A stretch of DNA of 64,000 nt, from contig OX940866.1 of assembly GCA_954871525.1 (NCBI GenBank), positions 13,415,001-13,479,000 of the forward strand, in the 5' to 3' direction. Positions within the stretch are counted from its first letter, which is position 1. Each line of letters opens with the position of its first letter. The DNA is from Parietaria judaica (Eukaryota; Streptophyta; Magnoliopsida; Rosales; Urticaceae). Made by a program: the position numbers and the translations under genes. The notes beneath the pieces were generated by a model, which ran no database searches, was not told where the DNA came from, and saw only the letters and a list, made by a program, of their open reading frames with translations. Of the stretch, positions 44,901 to 57,194 are shown piece by piece.

Positions 44901-47900
44901 AATTTATTATTAAAAATCGAGGCTTACGCCTCGAGGCTTACGCCTTTTGAGGCTATGAGAAAACGCCTCGCCTCGAAATCTAGTACTTTAAAACCTTGTT
45001 TCGCATACTTGTCCATCCAAGGTTGCTTGTCCACCTTCCCGGCTCTCGGGCTGTCGCCTTTCTCTCTCCACTTCCGGTTGGGGCTGTTTGGTGCGTTCCA
45101 AGGTGCGCTGCCCCAGCCCGGCTCATCTCGTGATACTCCCCGGTCTTGGTTCCGAATGTCGCGTATGTCGGAGTGGCTATGACCACGTGCAGAGCCGCTA
45201 CAATTGTCCGTTTTGCGTCGATCACTGTCGCGTGAGTGGCTGTGATTTCGATCTCGAGGACCCCGGTCACGAGAGCGGTGGCGAGCTGTTGCTCGATCTC
45301 CGCGATCGTCCGAACCGGTACGCTTGCGATCGCTGCGATCACGTGAATCGCTGCGCTTGCGGTCGCTGCGATCACGCGAAGTGCTGCGCTTGCGGTCGCT
45401 GCGATCACGCGAAGTGTTGCGCTTGCGATCACGTGAATCGCTGCGCTTGCGGTCGCTGCGATCACGCGAAGTGTTGCGCTTGCGATCACGTGAATCGCTG
45501 CGCTTGCGATCACGTGAATCGCTGCGCTTGCGATCGCTGCGACCGTCGTCATCGCCCCTGCTTTTGCACGGTGTATCGCGGTCGCCTCCACGATCCTCAC
45601 GGCTGAGCTTGCGAACATGGCAATTGCTGCTGCGTTTGTGCGATGTATCACAGTCGTTGCGGTGCGTTTCGCTCCGTCGGTGACCTCCGCTGCCGTGGGT
45701 GCTCGGCTTTCGTCTCTTGTCCTCATTTTCTGAACCTCGAGGGCTGATTAGCGTCGACGTCTTGTGATCCCGTTTTTCTTCGAATCTTGCGAACTTTCCA
45801 TCGAGCACTTTCCCTGAGATTTGGCTTAACATTGTAGCCATGGCTTCCTGGTCGATTTTCGCCGGTGCCGGTCGAGCGGTTTCCATCGCTGAATAATCTT
45901 TCACCACGAGAGTTGGGTCCACCGAACTGCTCTCTTCCTCTTTCGGTACTTTTATCAAACAGCATGCATCCCTTAGTTTAAGGTCACTGCCATCTCCCTT
46001 TTCTCTGTCGCTGCCCCCAGACCCGCCACCACCGTCGCCGGCGACTTCTCCGGCCGCGATTCCGCCGGAACCCCCACTGGTCACCGGAGGAATGCTCAAT
46101 TCGCAGATCTGAGATCCATCTCTCTGTAACCCTAACTTCACCCCTTTGGCCCCTTTCTTCTCTTTGTTGCCAACACCAGATATGGCCCCACTGCCACCCC
46201 ATTCGCCGGCGAACTCGCCGGAAGCGCCGCCACCGTCACAGATCGTTGGAAAAATGTCAGAATCGCAGCTCTGAGAATCGAGAGCCAAACAGCCCTTTTT
46301 CTCCTCCAAACAGCCCCTGCCACTTCTCGCCGCCACTCCGCTGACGTCGCCGCCGGCCCAGCCACCGGTGGACGCGCCGCTGCTGCTCGTCGCGACCTCC
46401 TTCGCGAGTGGCTGATCCTCCACGCCATTTTTCAGACCTGATTTCTGGACTTCGCGAATTCCAGCCAAACAGATTTTCGCCTGAGCTTCATAACCCTTCG
46501 TCGTGCCGCCCTGGGATCCGACTAGTACACCTCCACCGTCAAAAACCTGGCCGGAATCTCCCTTCGCCGCTGCGCTACCATTGCGCGAGCTAGGGTTCCG
46601 TTCGCGACCTTCTTTCTCCCATCCGCGAGTGCTCTTTGGTTCCAATGTTCGATCCTCCAGTCTCCCTTCAATCTTTGAAAATCTGTACTCGAAAGAAGCT
46701 GTAATCTCACCTTGCATCTTGGCCATCATCTCAGCCATGAATTGAAGGTCGCCCACCACCAGAGTTGGTGTAGGTTCTGCGTTTCCTCGGTGCTCATCTG
46801 TTCCATGGCGATTCGCTTGCAGAATTTCGAGCGCCTCCACACGTTCTTCAAGATTCTCGTGCTTCGCTTGGATCTCCGTCACCGCTCCCTTCAACTCGAT
46901 GTTTTGAGCAGTTTGTCGAGCGACAAATTCTTCAAGTTTCGATACGAAACCCGCCGCCATTGCTTCTGCCCGAGCAGCCGATTCGGCCATTAACGCCCTC
47001 ATCTCCACCAAGAAATCAACTTGCATCGCTGCCATTCCGAGATCGGCTCTGATACCAATTTGTTACGATCCAAGATCGACACTCTCGGAATCAAGAACAC
47101 GCACACAACGAACACACACGAACACGCGATGAACACTATTGAACACAAAGGCCAACCTTCACAAAACTTAATCTCTCCTCTTGAGAGACTAAGTCTTGTG
47201 CTTGGTTCTTGGCTGATCTTCTCATTAATATGAACTCCCTTATATAGGGAAAAGAGCTTACAACCTAATGGGCTCAATTAACGACATTGACTCGACTAAC
47301 TCTCTAAACAACGTTTAACAACACTCACTCGCTTATGACACTTAAACCACTAAACGACAAGACTTATCACTGCTCGGGATGTATCAGTTTAGTGATATTT
47401 TTGTGGTCGGTTCATATCAATACTCCGTAACGGAACACCAGAGAATGCAAGAGAATCTCTCATAAAGCTGCAATTCGTTCCCGTATAGCTTTCATAAAAT
47501 TTAACATCTTGATAAAATATAATTGAAAATGAGATAAAATTTCCCATGTATGAAAAATGGCATTACCTGTGACTGTAACACTCGTAGTGCAGCTGATTTT
47601 TCGGGATCCAGTGATTCAAAGTAAACCTCCACAATGTCGGTAGGTTCGAGAGCAACCTTCTTCCTTAACTTTTGGATCCTATTCACAATCTACAATAATT
47701 AACAAAAGAAGGTTATCGATGTACCAGGGTTATATGCTCTATTCCCAATCGGAAATTCTTACTTCTTATAGGACTTTTACGAAAAGATCAAAATTACTTT
47801 GGCGAGAATAATGAACACATATTTGTTTGTGGATGTATAAAAGGATTACCTCACGGGCAACACCAGCCTCAAACAATGACTCATCTGGGCACAAATCCAA

Positions 47901-50900
47901 AATCACCAAAACATCCCCTGAAATACCGCAAGCGGAAAAAAAAAAACACAAGAAGCATTAATTTTAAACAAAATTTTGAAATCACGTAACCAAGAAATCC
48001 ATCAGAATTTACTACCATCTCCAGCAGCATCAACCTCCTTCTCTGTTTTACCGTCGGGACGTCTGAAATTTCTAACAATCTGAAAATTGGAAAGGCTAAT
48101 TAATTCTTTTAAATTATCATACAGATGAACAACCTCAAGAGAGACCCCAATCACTAACAGGTTTGTAAATAAATTCGGTCTCTTAAAAGTAAACTATTAT
48201 TTTTTCATTAACGGGGTGATGTAGATAACCATTTTAATCAAAGGCAAGGTTTAAAATAACGGTTTTAAGCCTCGAGGCGTTTTCCTTCCGTGCCTCGAGG
48301 CGTAAGCCTCAAGGCGATCGAGGCGTAAGCCTCGATACAATTTTGATGCTATTAGACTAATTAATGAGAATGGAATTATAAAAGTTAAACTAAAAAAGTA
48401 AAAATATTGGAACAAGTCGCCCAGCATTTATTACTTTGTTATTGTCTTTTAGTCCCAATAATCAACTTAAACTTCCAATGCAAGTGTGGCCTGTATTTTT
48501 TAAACTTCCAATGCAGTGTTTTCTCTCTCTCTTATAGTCATCTTCTTCCTCATGAAAAAAATACAGTGCAAAGCTTCAGTTTGTCTTCAATGGCGTCAGG
48601 CTTAAAAATTGCCAACGCCTCAGTTCGCACGCCTCAGACTCGCACGCCTCAGTGCGTGAGGCGTTACCTGATGCGTGCGCCTTGAGCTACGCCGATGAGG
48701 CGTCTTAAAAAAGGCGTTTAGGTCCATCGCCTCGTCGAGGCGCGCCTTGCTTACGCCTTTTTAAACATTGATCAAAGGAGACATTTCGCACCGAAATAAA
48801 AGTTCATGCCACAAAGTGCACCAAGTAAAGAAGGAAATTCACCAAGTGAGCAAAATATAAGGGGAAATTCCGCCAATCACTCATATTTTTTTCAGATCTA
48901 AATGTTACACAATTATTAAACATACCCTAGTTAGATTATACACGCTGGAAGTGCATAAAGTTAAACAAACCAAAAGGAAAAAGTATTCAAGTAAAAGAAA
49001 AATGAGGACCTTAATATCAGAAAGCTTCAAACAATGACCGTCAATGGTAACTTCTCCAGCTTTCTCAAAGGCCATAATTTTATCCTGGGACATTGCTTTG
49101 ACTTCCGTGGCCACAACTCCCATAGATTTTCCAAGCCGCTTCCCCAGTACACTACAACGGAAGGGGACGGAAATAACCTTGAGCAAAAGCTTCAGCTAAA
49201 AGAAAAATCAGTCATACTCGAAGAAACGGTTTTTGTACCTAAAATCTGGCTCGGCACGTAAGGATGAATACTTCTCGGTATCGTTACATGGCACAAGACA
49301 TCGTACATTGAGCTCCTCTAGGACATACTGAAACATTAATTTAAACCGTTAAAGTGTTACTCGTTACTAGAATAACCCTTCTCTACAATAAGCTCATAAA
49401 CTAAGATCACTTTAAACAAGACAGGTTAATGCACATGTAACAGAAGGTTTACACATGTTTCTAGAGCGAGTAACATATATCTTGTTGATTTCAGAAAGTA
49501 TATACTTGACATCCAATGAGACGATTAGTCGTGTACCTCTCTGAGCTTTCCAGTAATGTCTTCGAGAAATTGTGCATCGGGATGAACTATAGTCATTTCC
49601 CTACAATTGTGAATGATTGTTAATGAGTAAAAAAATTCCTGATACCAAATGAGTATATGGTATGTAAAGAATTGAACTACATTAACCGCTAAACATGCAG
49701 AATATAAAAAGCATACTTCAGAGGTGTTTTAAGAGGCTTGTTGTGACGTTCACGAATGTTACGGGCAAGATCAATGATAGTCATCATCCTTGTAACACTT
49801 AGTTCAATTTGTTCATCCGTCTGAAATCGAATTAGCACAAAGAACGATAAGGACATAAAATGAACTTTGAGCAAGAAAAGCTAAAACATATTCACCACGA
49901 GAAAAATGGTAATGAAAAAAATGAAGAGGAATAACACACCTTTCCTTCTGCAGGAGGGAATTTGCAATGATGAATGCTTTTTTCAGCATCGCTAGAAACC
50001 TTTCGCATGTTCTGAAAAAGAACCTCCGTGAAGAACGGTGTGAAAGGCGCCATCACTTTACATGACACTAAAAGGACCTGCAAGCATAACAAACAAATTA
50101 AATGAATTCACCAGATAAATATTTAAATTAAATAGTCTTTCCAAACTAAATAAAATTGTTAGTAGGATCCGGGATTGAAATCAAACACAAACCAAAATAC
50201 ACCATGAAGATCATAAAGGTAATTCAACCGATTTCAGGGCCAATAATATGTGAAACCGCAATATTGGTCACGTGAAATTATGCACCAGATTTCAATGGAA
50301 AAAAGTAGTTATAGTAACGTACATGGTAAAGAGTAGAGAGTGCAAGCCGACAATCTTCTTCTCCCGTACGACCTTTCAGTCGCTTCCGGTTGAACCTAAC
50401 GTATATGTTCGTAAGGTTATCAAGAAACTTCAGAAGGTATGGAACCACCTGAAGAAATTCTCACAACCATTAGTCAACAGATATTGGAAGCCGAATTTAT
50501 TCAATAAATTAATTTGTAAACTACAATAGTTTTTTTCTGTAAAGTCATCATAGGGAAACGGTGTTTTAACGGATATAGTCCCGTGACAAGATCTATAACT
50601 CAGAGCCATAGCACTCAGTACTTAAATGTTTTAGCTCTAGAATTTCAATAATAAGAAAATAATGATCGAAAGAGTAGCTAGAACCATGAAAGAGGATAAC
50701 CGTGTAAAGCCGATATGCTTCCATTTCTTGGCGAACAAAATAAACAAGACTCCGAGTAGCTGAGTTAATCCATTGGTCGAGCACATTCGATGAGTTTTCA
50801 AGGGATGACTCATCAATTGGAACAAATGTTACGTTTCCTTCAACCTCAAGTCTCTTGGCATTTTGAACAAGGAACCTATATGCATTGTACCAGGGAAGGA

Positions 50901-53900
50901 ATACATCCTTGACCTAGAAATGAAAGGTGTTCGTGTTGAAATAAAAAAATATCAAGAATTTTTTTTATGACCGCAACATTTCTGAGAAATTTAAAAAGAA
51001 AAATCAAAATCAAATGCGAGAGAAAACTCACAACACCATAGACGCCTTCTTTCTTAAAGCGCAATGGCTCTGCTCGTACAACTGGGGAGTTAATGAGGTA
51101 CAATCGTAATGCATCCTGCAGAGCACAATTTTTCATGAACCATATATCAATTAACAAATATAAATATGTATATATGTATATGTATGTGAAATAAAGTGAA
51201 CTTACAGCCCCATAATCATCGATCACATCCATCGGAGAAGGGTAGTTCTTCAAACTTTTACTCATCTTTTTTCCATCCTCGGCCAAGACTAGCCCGTTGC
51301 AAATGAGATTCTTGAATGCCGGTTTACCAAACAATGCAGTTGACAACACCATCAGGGTGTAGAACCTGAACGGTGAAAGTAGAAAATTTAACAATATGAG
51401 AAAATGCTACGATTTTATCAACAGATCATAAAATACAATTGATCATATAGGAAAAAGAAAACCAACCATCCACGAGTCTGATCGAGGCCTTCTGCTACAA
51501 AATTCCCAGGAAAATTTTTCTCGAAGAGTTCAACATTCTCGAATGGATAGTGGATATAAGCATAGGGCATAGACCCACTCTCAAACCAACAGTCAAATAC
51601 CTGGAAAAACAAAATCTTAGCATTACACGATCTGGCTAATTTTTCAGACAGAGCTTCTTCATCAGACACACAGTACCTTCTGTTAGTGAAAGCCGTCTAA
51701 GGGAAAATAAAAAGGAATATAAAATATAAATAAAAAACAAAAAGGGAAAGAGGAAGATACACAACAATCTGCTTTCGTTGCAACACTACGTATTTACTAT
51801 TTAGAAGAAAAAACTAGTTAAAGTAAAAACAGTGTTCTTTACACATGAAGATATAATTACTGGATAAAGATAAGGTATTTACATCATCTACACGCCGAAG
51901 AACCCCAAACTCAGGACCTCGACTGGATGGAATAGTGATATGATCAATCTTGTGACGGTGCAGATCAACAACCTATAATGATCAGAAGATTTAGATAAAA
52001 ATATTTCTTAGAAGCAGATGTGTAGCAACAAAAAGTATAAAAAGGAATATGATACAGAAAAAAAATAAAATATATATATATATAATAGATCTGCCAAGCT
52101 TGAGAATCAAACCTTAGCGCCAGAAAGCTTCTCAAGCTTCTCGATCGAATCCATAACGACTATTTCTTGGCCGTCCTCGCTGATCCACACTGGAAGCGGA
52201 GTGCCCCAAAATCTACTCCTACTGACGGCCCAGTCTCGGGCATTTTCCAGCCAATTGTGGAAACGCTTCTCCTGCGCGAGGAAAAGAAACCAATACATAA
52301 GTAAAGACGCAGATAACTTTGCAACATTCCTTCTGATCCTATCTCATATGAAGGAAACAAAAAATCTACGGTTCCACAAATGCGGTACTACATTCATGAT
52401 AATTAAAATATCACAGGAATTATTAAAAGGTGTTAACATTGACATGTCATTATTATATTAAATCAGTATCATCTTTGATCAGTAATGAATTCCCAGTTCA
52501 GTGCATTTCTACCTTTACAAAATCAGGCACCCAATATGTCTGCTTGTTGTTTACTAATAATTGCTCTTTCAGAGATTCCACCTGAATAAACCTGGAGAGG
52601 AACAATACAACTTATTAAGCTTCAACATATATTCACATGAGAAAAAGGACATGAAAAGCAGCACTGATTAAGGATGGAAAGATTTCTTAATTGTTCATAG
52701 ACGAGGCAAGAATGAATAAGACTAATTGGACACGGAATAGAAATCAAAGAAATAACACTTGATTTTGTAAACGTTATTACGCTCTCTAATTCAAGAGCTA
52801 GACTGAAAAACTCTTGCATTCAAAAGGAAAATTCCGCTAATCAAACACGAATGAAACCTAATGAAGACACCTGTTTATAAGTTTAGATACCCCAATAACC
52901 CATTTTAATACAAAAAATTCCAAAAATAACCCTACCTTATTTGAAGTACCTATAGACATTACTATTTAATTAAATAATAGGTTTACAATCAAAACTCAGT
53001 TATTAACACCCCTAGTTTCTCGACCACATAACCTACTTCTACTATCAATGCCTGACGAACACAGCAAAACAACGCTTACCAACTGGGAACAGCTCTATAA
53101 ATTAAAGGAGTTTTAGATCTTGGACAAAAGGGATAAGAATGCGTCATTGTTCCAGACTTCACTAGCCTTCCTTTTGCCTGAGGAAAATAACGTTGTTCAA
53201 AAAGTACAAGGGTACAAAAGTAAGAATTTATGTAATGTTTTATCTTACTGAATAAGATGATAAAAAAATGAATAAAAAAAAAAGTCCCATGTTTTTTCAA
53301 GTATAATTTATAGCACGCATAGGTCAACTGCATCATGGTTTGACTCGCATTCAACTTGCTTATCAGTTTTTCTTGAAATATCTACTCTTCTTTTTTTAGC
53401 TTTCCCGGATTCAAAATATTCAAAATGAAAAATAAAGCTCAGTTAGCAAGGATTTCAAAGTGATGCCAGTAAACTTTCCAGGATGTCTCTGGAAGGGTAT
53501 TTTTGGAATTTTTTATGAGATTTTGTTTCCATGACATCTGGGAAGGGTAATCTTGGAATTTTAGATTGTTAATGAGGTTTTGTTTCCATCTAAAAATCAA
53601 ATAGGTTATAAGTGTTGGAAGATATTGGATAGGTATTTTGAAAGGATTATTCATGTTTCATGGTATAATTTGCTTACTCCTCAACATCCTCAAATCTCAA
53701 TATTTTATTCCCTTTTAACAATGTGGTCTTCCACCATTTATAGTTTCTTGACCTAATAAATGCAAATAAATGTTATATTTTTGAAGTTGTTGAAATTACC
53801 ATCATTTCTCTTCTAGATATTAAAATGTAAGAACGAACATAGATACTCAAGGTTCTATTTCTCTAAAACATACCTTCACTGCCTCCATAATATCCTTATC

Positions 53901-56749
53901 TGCATCCTTCACATAGCGCCCACTGAATTGTGTTATTTTTGTAGTAAAGCAACCATCATCGTCAACAGCTACAATCAAGTCCTCTCCCTGTAAGTCGATA
54001 ACACGAAGCGAAAAAACAGATGATTATGAAAGTTAATAGTTGCAAAAAGAAAAATGAATATGAAATATTAATAATTAAAAACAAACTACCTACATGCATC
54101 AATCACCATATGCAATACTAACCTTACGGATAACATGGTTCTCACTGCACACGCGATAATCGTCTTCACCAAACGCAGGAGCACAGTGGACTATACCGGT
54201 TCCACTTCCATCAGTAACGTAATTGTCCGCCACTACTCTAAAAGCTATATCGGAGAACTCTGAGAAGTAGTCGAACAGTGGCTCGTACCTGCAAAGAAGA
54301 CTATCTTAGAATATCTTACTTAAAGAAAAAAGAAATTAAAAGGGATATAGTATGAAAATGTGGTGCTAACTTTGTTCCTACTAATGAAGCCCCGGTGACC
54401 TTTTCCAGAACCTCGTAAGCATCCTCAACGGTTTCCTTCTTCCCACTAGAGGATGCCTTAGACTTTACGTTAGGTTTCGTTGAACATTCAGCGGGTCCAT
54501 TAGCCGCGTTGGACTTTGACTTCTCAATCGGAAGTTCCTTAAATCGAGATTCAGCAACTACGTATACTTTTCCAGAACTCTTGCTGCGAACCTGAACATA
54601 GATACACATGAAAATTATTGAGAATATAAGTAATGGAGAGTGGAGACACAATGACAAGTGGAATGCCGGATTACAAGCACTCAACCACTTTATATTCCAT
54701 AGAAAATGATAAAAAAAAATTACTCATTACCTAAGACGAGAAGCATGCAAGGAATTACAAATAGAACAATCGAGAAATTTAAGGTTATATAGTGGAGAAA
54801 TGAATAGATAGTGTGACAATATGTAACGATATATGACGCTCTAATTAGAGGGGAAAATAATTGGAATTATTAATTTAAGTTTCATTGATTTATCTGTCTA
54901 TGAAAGATACGACACTAAAGTTGCAGAGCAAACCTTCACGTAAATAAAATTTGCATTGACGCACAGGGCAAGATTACTCGGAAGTGTCCATGGCGTTGTT
55001 GTCCAAGCCACGAAAGCTGCATTTTGTGGATCACCAACAATCGGAAAAGCCACCATAATTTCAGGATCCGGTACATCCTGCATTGCTCAGAAGCAAGAAG
55101 ACAAGTTCAGCGATCAACACTTAACTTGCAAATGGCACATTTATTTTTTATTATAGAAACAGTGATGGTTTAGTAAAAATTGGAGTATACATAATGTAAA
55201 CACAAGAGAGAAGGAAAAATATTTAGAATACAAATTCTCTAACTTTGTTCTATCTTCATAAATCTACACTAATTTTACTATTTTAATTTAGGATTGGCAT
55301 TAAAGTTGATCAAATAAAGGATCGCAGAGATTCTCGGCGTAGAATCACTAAGGTTAACTTCAAAATAAAGAGAAAAATTACAAGCAACTAGGAACTCAAA
55401 ACTCAAAAGATTTAGAAAACGAAAAGGTGAAGAAGACAAACCCTATATTCTTGACCAGCTTCGAAATTTGACAGTGGCGTCTTGCAACCAGTACTGTAAG
55501 GCATGACCTACAAATAGAAGAAAAATTCAGCATATATGCTACGAGTATTTCACATCTATACTTGGAAGAAATACATGCAAGATATATATATATATATAAT
55601 GCCACGTAAAACCAAGTGTCAGGGAGAAGGAAATTGACAGTTAAACAAGCACTTCATTCAACTACATCTTTCCATGAAGAACAATTGGTATCTTATCTGC
55701 TCATAAAAGTGGAAGTTCCACACGCGATAAACGTAGTGTGAACACGTGATCAACCTAGTGTTAACAGCCTCAGAAACAATTGGACGCAAATTCATTGACC
55801 CAAGAATCCAGAGCTGAACAGCTCACTCAATCTTTCCCATTAAAACCGCCTCAAGAACATCGGTTCATAGCAAATCACCACTCTCCACCAATTACTATAG
55901 ACAACAAACCCGTTGTATCAAACACTCTCACGCCCACATTACTCCCTTATCCCTCGACATACTAGTACTACTAAACCTCTCATCATAAAACCGGCCCTAA
56001 AATATCGTAAGTCGACGATTTCACTCAAATCCAATCGATGTTGAACGCAAATTCATCAACCTAACAATCTAGAACTAAACAGCTCACTGAATCTCTCCTC
56101 ATTAACACAGTGTCAACAACCTAGAGAACACTGGTTCACCAAGTTCAGCTAGTTCATGTGACTTCAAGCTACAAAATTCAAACTGAAATATCGCGGCCAG
56201 TTAGCAATGGCTGACCTTGAAGCCCTTGTAGACGAGGCCCTTGTCGTAGAGCTGAGCGAAGACCCACCACACGCTCTCCATAAACCCTAGGTCCATCGTC
56301 TTGTACCCGTTCTGGAAGTCGATCCACCGCCCCGTGCGCGTGACCACCTTCTCCCACTCCGCCACGTACCGCGTGACGATGCTGCGGCACTCCTCGTTGT
56401 ACACGTCGATGCCCATGGCGAGGACCTCCTCGCGGCGCGTGATGCCCAGCTTCTTGTCGATCTCGTTCTCCACGGGGAGGCCGTGGCAGTCCCAGCCGAA
56501 GCGGCGCGTGACGTGGCGGCCAGCGGCGGAGTGGAAGCGCGTGACGACGTCCTTGATGGTGCCGGCGAGGATGTGGCCGTAGTGCGGGAGCCCCGTGGCG
56601 AAGGGAGGCCCGTCGTAGAAGACGTACTCCGGGAGGTGCTCGGTGAGGGCGAGCTGGGTTTCGAAGGCCTTGATCTCCGACCAGAGCGAGAGGACGGCCT
56701 CCTCTTGCCGCGGGAACGAGAAGTCCTTGCCTTCACAGACCTCGTCCAT
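41937..56749 (-). CDS. Isoleucine--tRNA ligase, cytosolic
   Basis: Twenty-seven exons, 1180 codons: 56749-56216, 55507-55442, 55077-54934, 54591-54371, 54288-54123, 53987-53874, 53177-53080, 52591-52513, 52271-52113, 51972-51883, 51600-51467, 51365-51206, 51115-51032, 50913-50701, 50448-50323, 50077-49940, 49820-49717, 49600-49537, 49327-49239, 49151-49010, 48079-48016, 47917-47850, 47689-47567, 42678-42613, 42439-42346, 42234-42143, 42047-41937. Phases agree throughout. The enzyme charges tRNA-Ile with isoleucine. Class I signatures are HYGH (residues 56-59) in [19 protein letters not shown] and KMSKS (about 635-639) in [27 protein letters not shown] marks the editing domain. The start [17 protein letters not shown] fits cytosolic plant and animal enzymes; no transit peptide is encoded. 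Intron 23 is swollen to 4.9 kb by an LTR element, and intron 20 holds a MITE. Confidence 0.96.
43003..43328 (-). repeat. LTR (3' LTR of the minus-strand copia-like element)
   Basis: Starts TGTTACGATCC and ends GATGTATCA; 326 bp, identical by eye to 47061-47386. Confidence 0.95.
43469..44998 (+). pseudogene. hAT transposase, 5'-truncated, inside the LTR element
   Basis: Exons about 43469-44216 and 44292-44767. The frame starts abruptly in the catalytic region ([19 protein letters not shown]), continues [20 protein letters not shown] and [15 protein letters not shown], and ends with the hAT dimerisation block [20 protein letters not shown]. An acidic tail follows ([11 protein letters not shown]). 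The upstream half, including the zinc finger, is missing. The right end carries a hAT-like terminus at 44998 (inverted CAAGGTTTTAAAG) with CGAGGCTTACGCC subterminal repeats. No left terminus is visible. It is antisense to the element's gag-like ORF, which it truncates. Confidence 0.85.
44999..47035 (-). CDS. Gag-like ORF with coiled coil and RS/RD-repeat region
   Basis: The ATG at 47035 is 11 nt from the primer site, as expected for a leader-proximal gag. Residues 1-130 are predicted coiled coil ([31 protein letters not shown]). The middle is Gly/Ala/Ser-rich. About residues 500-610 hold repeats of the type [20 protein letters not shown] (27- to 39-nt DNA repeat, 45300-45540). The frame then runs into the hAT terminus and continues to 44924. 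I see no gag zinc knuckle. The RS-rich part may be a captured host fragment resembling splicing-factor RS domains, or a repeat expanded within the element. Confidence 0.6.
47046..47057 (-). other. Primer-binding site, initiator tRNA-Met type
   Basis: TGGTATCAGAGC on the minus strand, three nucleotides inside the LTR end at 47061. Confidence 0.9.
47061..47386 (-). repeat. LTR (5' LTR of the minus-strand copia-like element)
   Basis: 326 bp, same ends as 43003-43328. A TATATAGGG-like promoter block is near 47247 on the plus strand, TATATAAGG on the minus. Confidence 0.95.
48245..48770. mobile_element. hAT-type MITE in IleRS intron 20
   Basis: The ends CAAGGTTTAAAA and, inverted, CAATGTTTAAAA are flanked by a perfect 8-bp duplication ATCAAAGG (48237-48244, 48771-48778). 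Subterminal CCTCGAGGCG and GAGGCGTAAGCC repeats match those at the right end of the hAT fragment at 44910-44998, so it is probably a deletion derivative of that family. It lies between exons 49151-49010 and 48079-48016. Confidence 0.92.
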
Positions 56750-56778
56750 GGCGGCGGCGGCGGCGGCGGCGGCGACGG
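56750..56778. repeat. GCC trinucleotide repeat directly before the IleRS start codon
   Basis: On the minus strand about eight GCC units abut the ATG at 56749. It is a 5' untranslated microsatellite that could affect initiation context. Confidence 0.8.
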
Positions 56779-56871
56779 AGAGAGAAGGTGATTGCGGCTG
56801 TGGAAATGGAGGGTTTTTGGAAGAGGAAGTGGAAAATCTCTGAGTAATTGACACCTGACCTCCTCGAACTA

Positions 56872-57194
56872 TGTCTTATGTACACTTTCCTCCCCCAAAT
56901 TTTTATTAAGTTCCAATTTCATAGCTTTTTTTTGTCAAGTACATTTATCATGGGCAAATTTGTCATTTAAATTTTGTAGATACTTGTAGTAAAAAGTTTT
57001 TTTTTTTCCAATTACACTTTCCTCTCCCAAATTTTTATTAAGTTCCAATTTCATAGCTTTTTTGTCAAGTACATTTATCGTGGGCAAAATTGTCATTTAA
57101 ATTTTGTAGATACTTGTGGTAAAACTATATTTTCTTTAAATTACACTTTCACCCAAATTTTTATTAAGTTGCAATTTCCTAGCTTTTTTGTCAT
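56872..57194. repeat. Minisatellite of about 125-bp units upstream of IleRS, left part
   Basis: Units contain ATTTTTATTAAGTTCCAATT, GTCAAGTACATTTATC, GGGCAAATTTGTCATTTAAA and GTAGATACTTGTGG. About two and a half units occur here and the array resumes at 62044 after the LTR element. Confidence 0.85.

Larger units (their letters stand above)
43003..47386 (-). mobile_element. Non-autonomous copia-like LTR retrotransposon in intron 23 of the IleRS gene
   Basis: Two 326-bp LTRs (43003-43328 and 47061-47386) look identical by eye. The target duplication GTTTA flanks the element (42998-43002 and 47387-47391). On the minus strand the primer site TGGTATCAGAGC (47057-47046), complementary to initiator tRNA-Met, follows the LTR. 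A purine tract GGAGAAGGGGAGTAA (43343-43329) precedes the other LTR. The interior has one long gag-like ORF and a hAT transposase fragment in reverse orientation, with no pol. Same transcriptional direction as the host gene. Identical LTRs imply a very young insertion. Confidence 0.92.

Noticed and set aside
44980..45726. Cys- and Arg-rich ORFs on the plus strand, and an Ala/Ile-rich minus frame, across the RS repeats
   Set aside because: These are other-frame readings of the 27-39 nt repeats encoding the RS region.
56749..56854. N-terminal extension of isoleucine--tRNA ligase as an organelle transit peptide
   Set aside because: The extended frame begins with GTG, not ATG, and an in-frame TAA lies just upstream, so normal initiation is at 56749.
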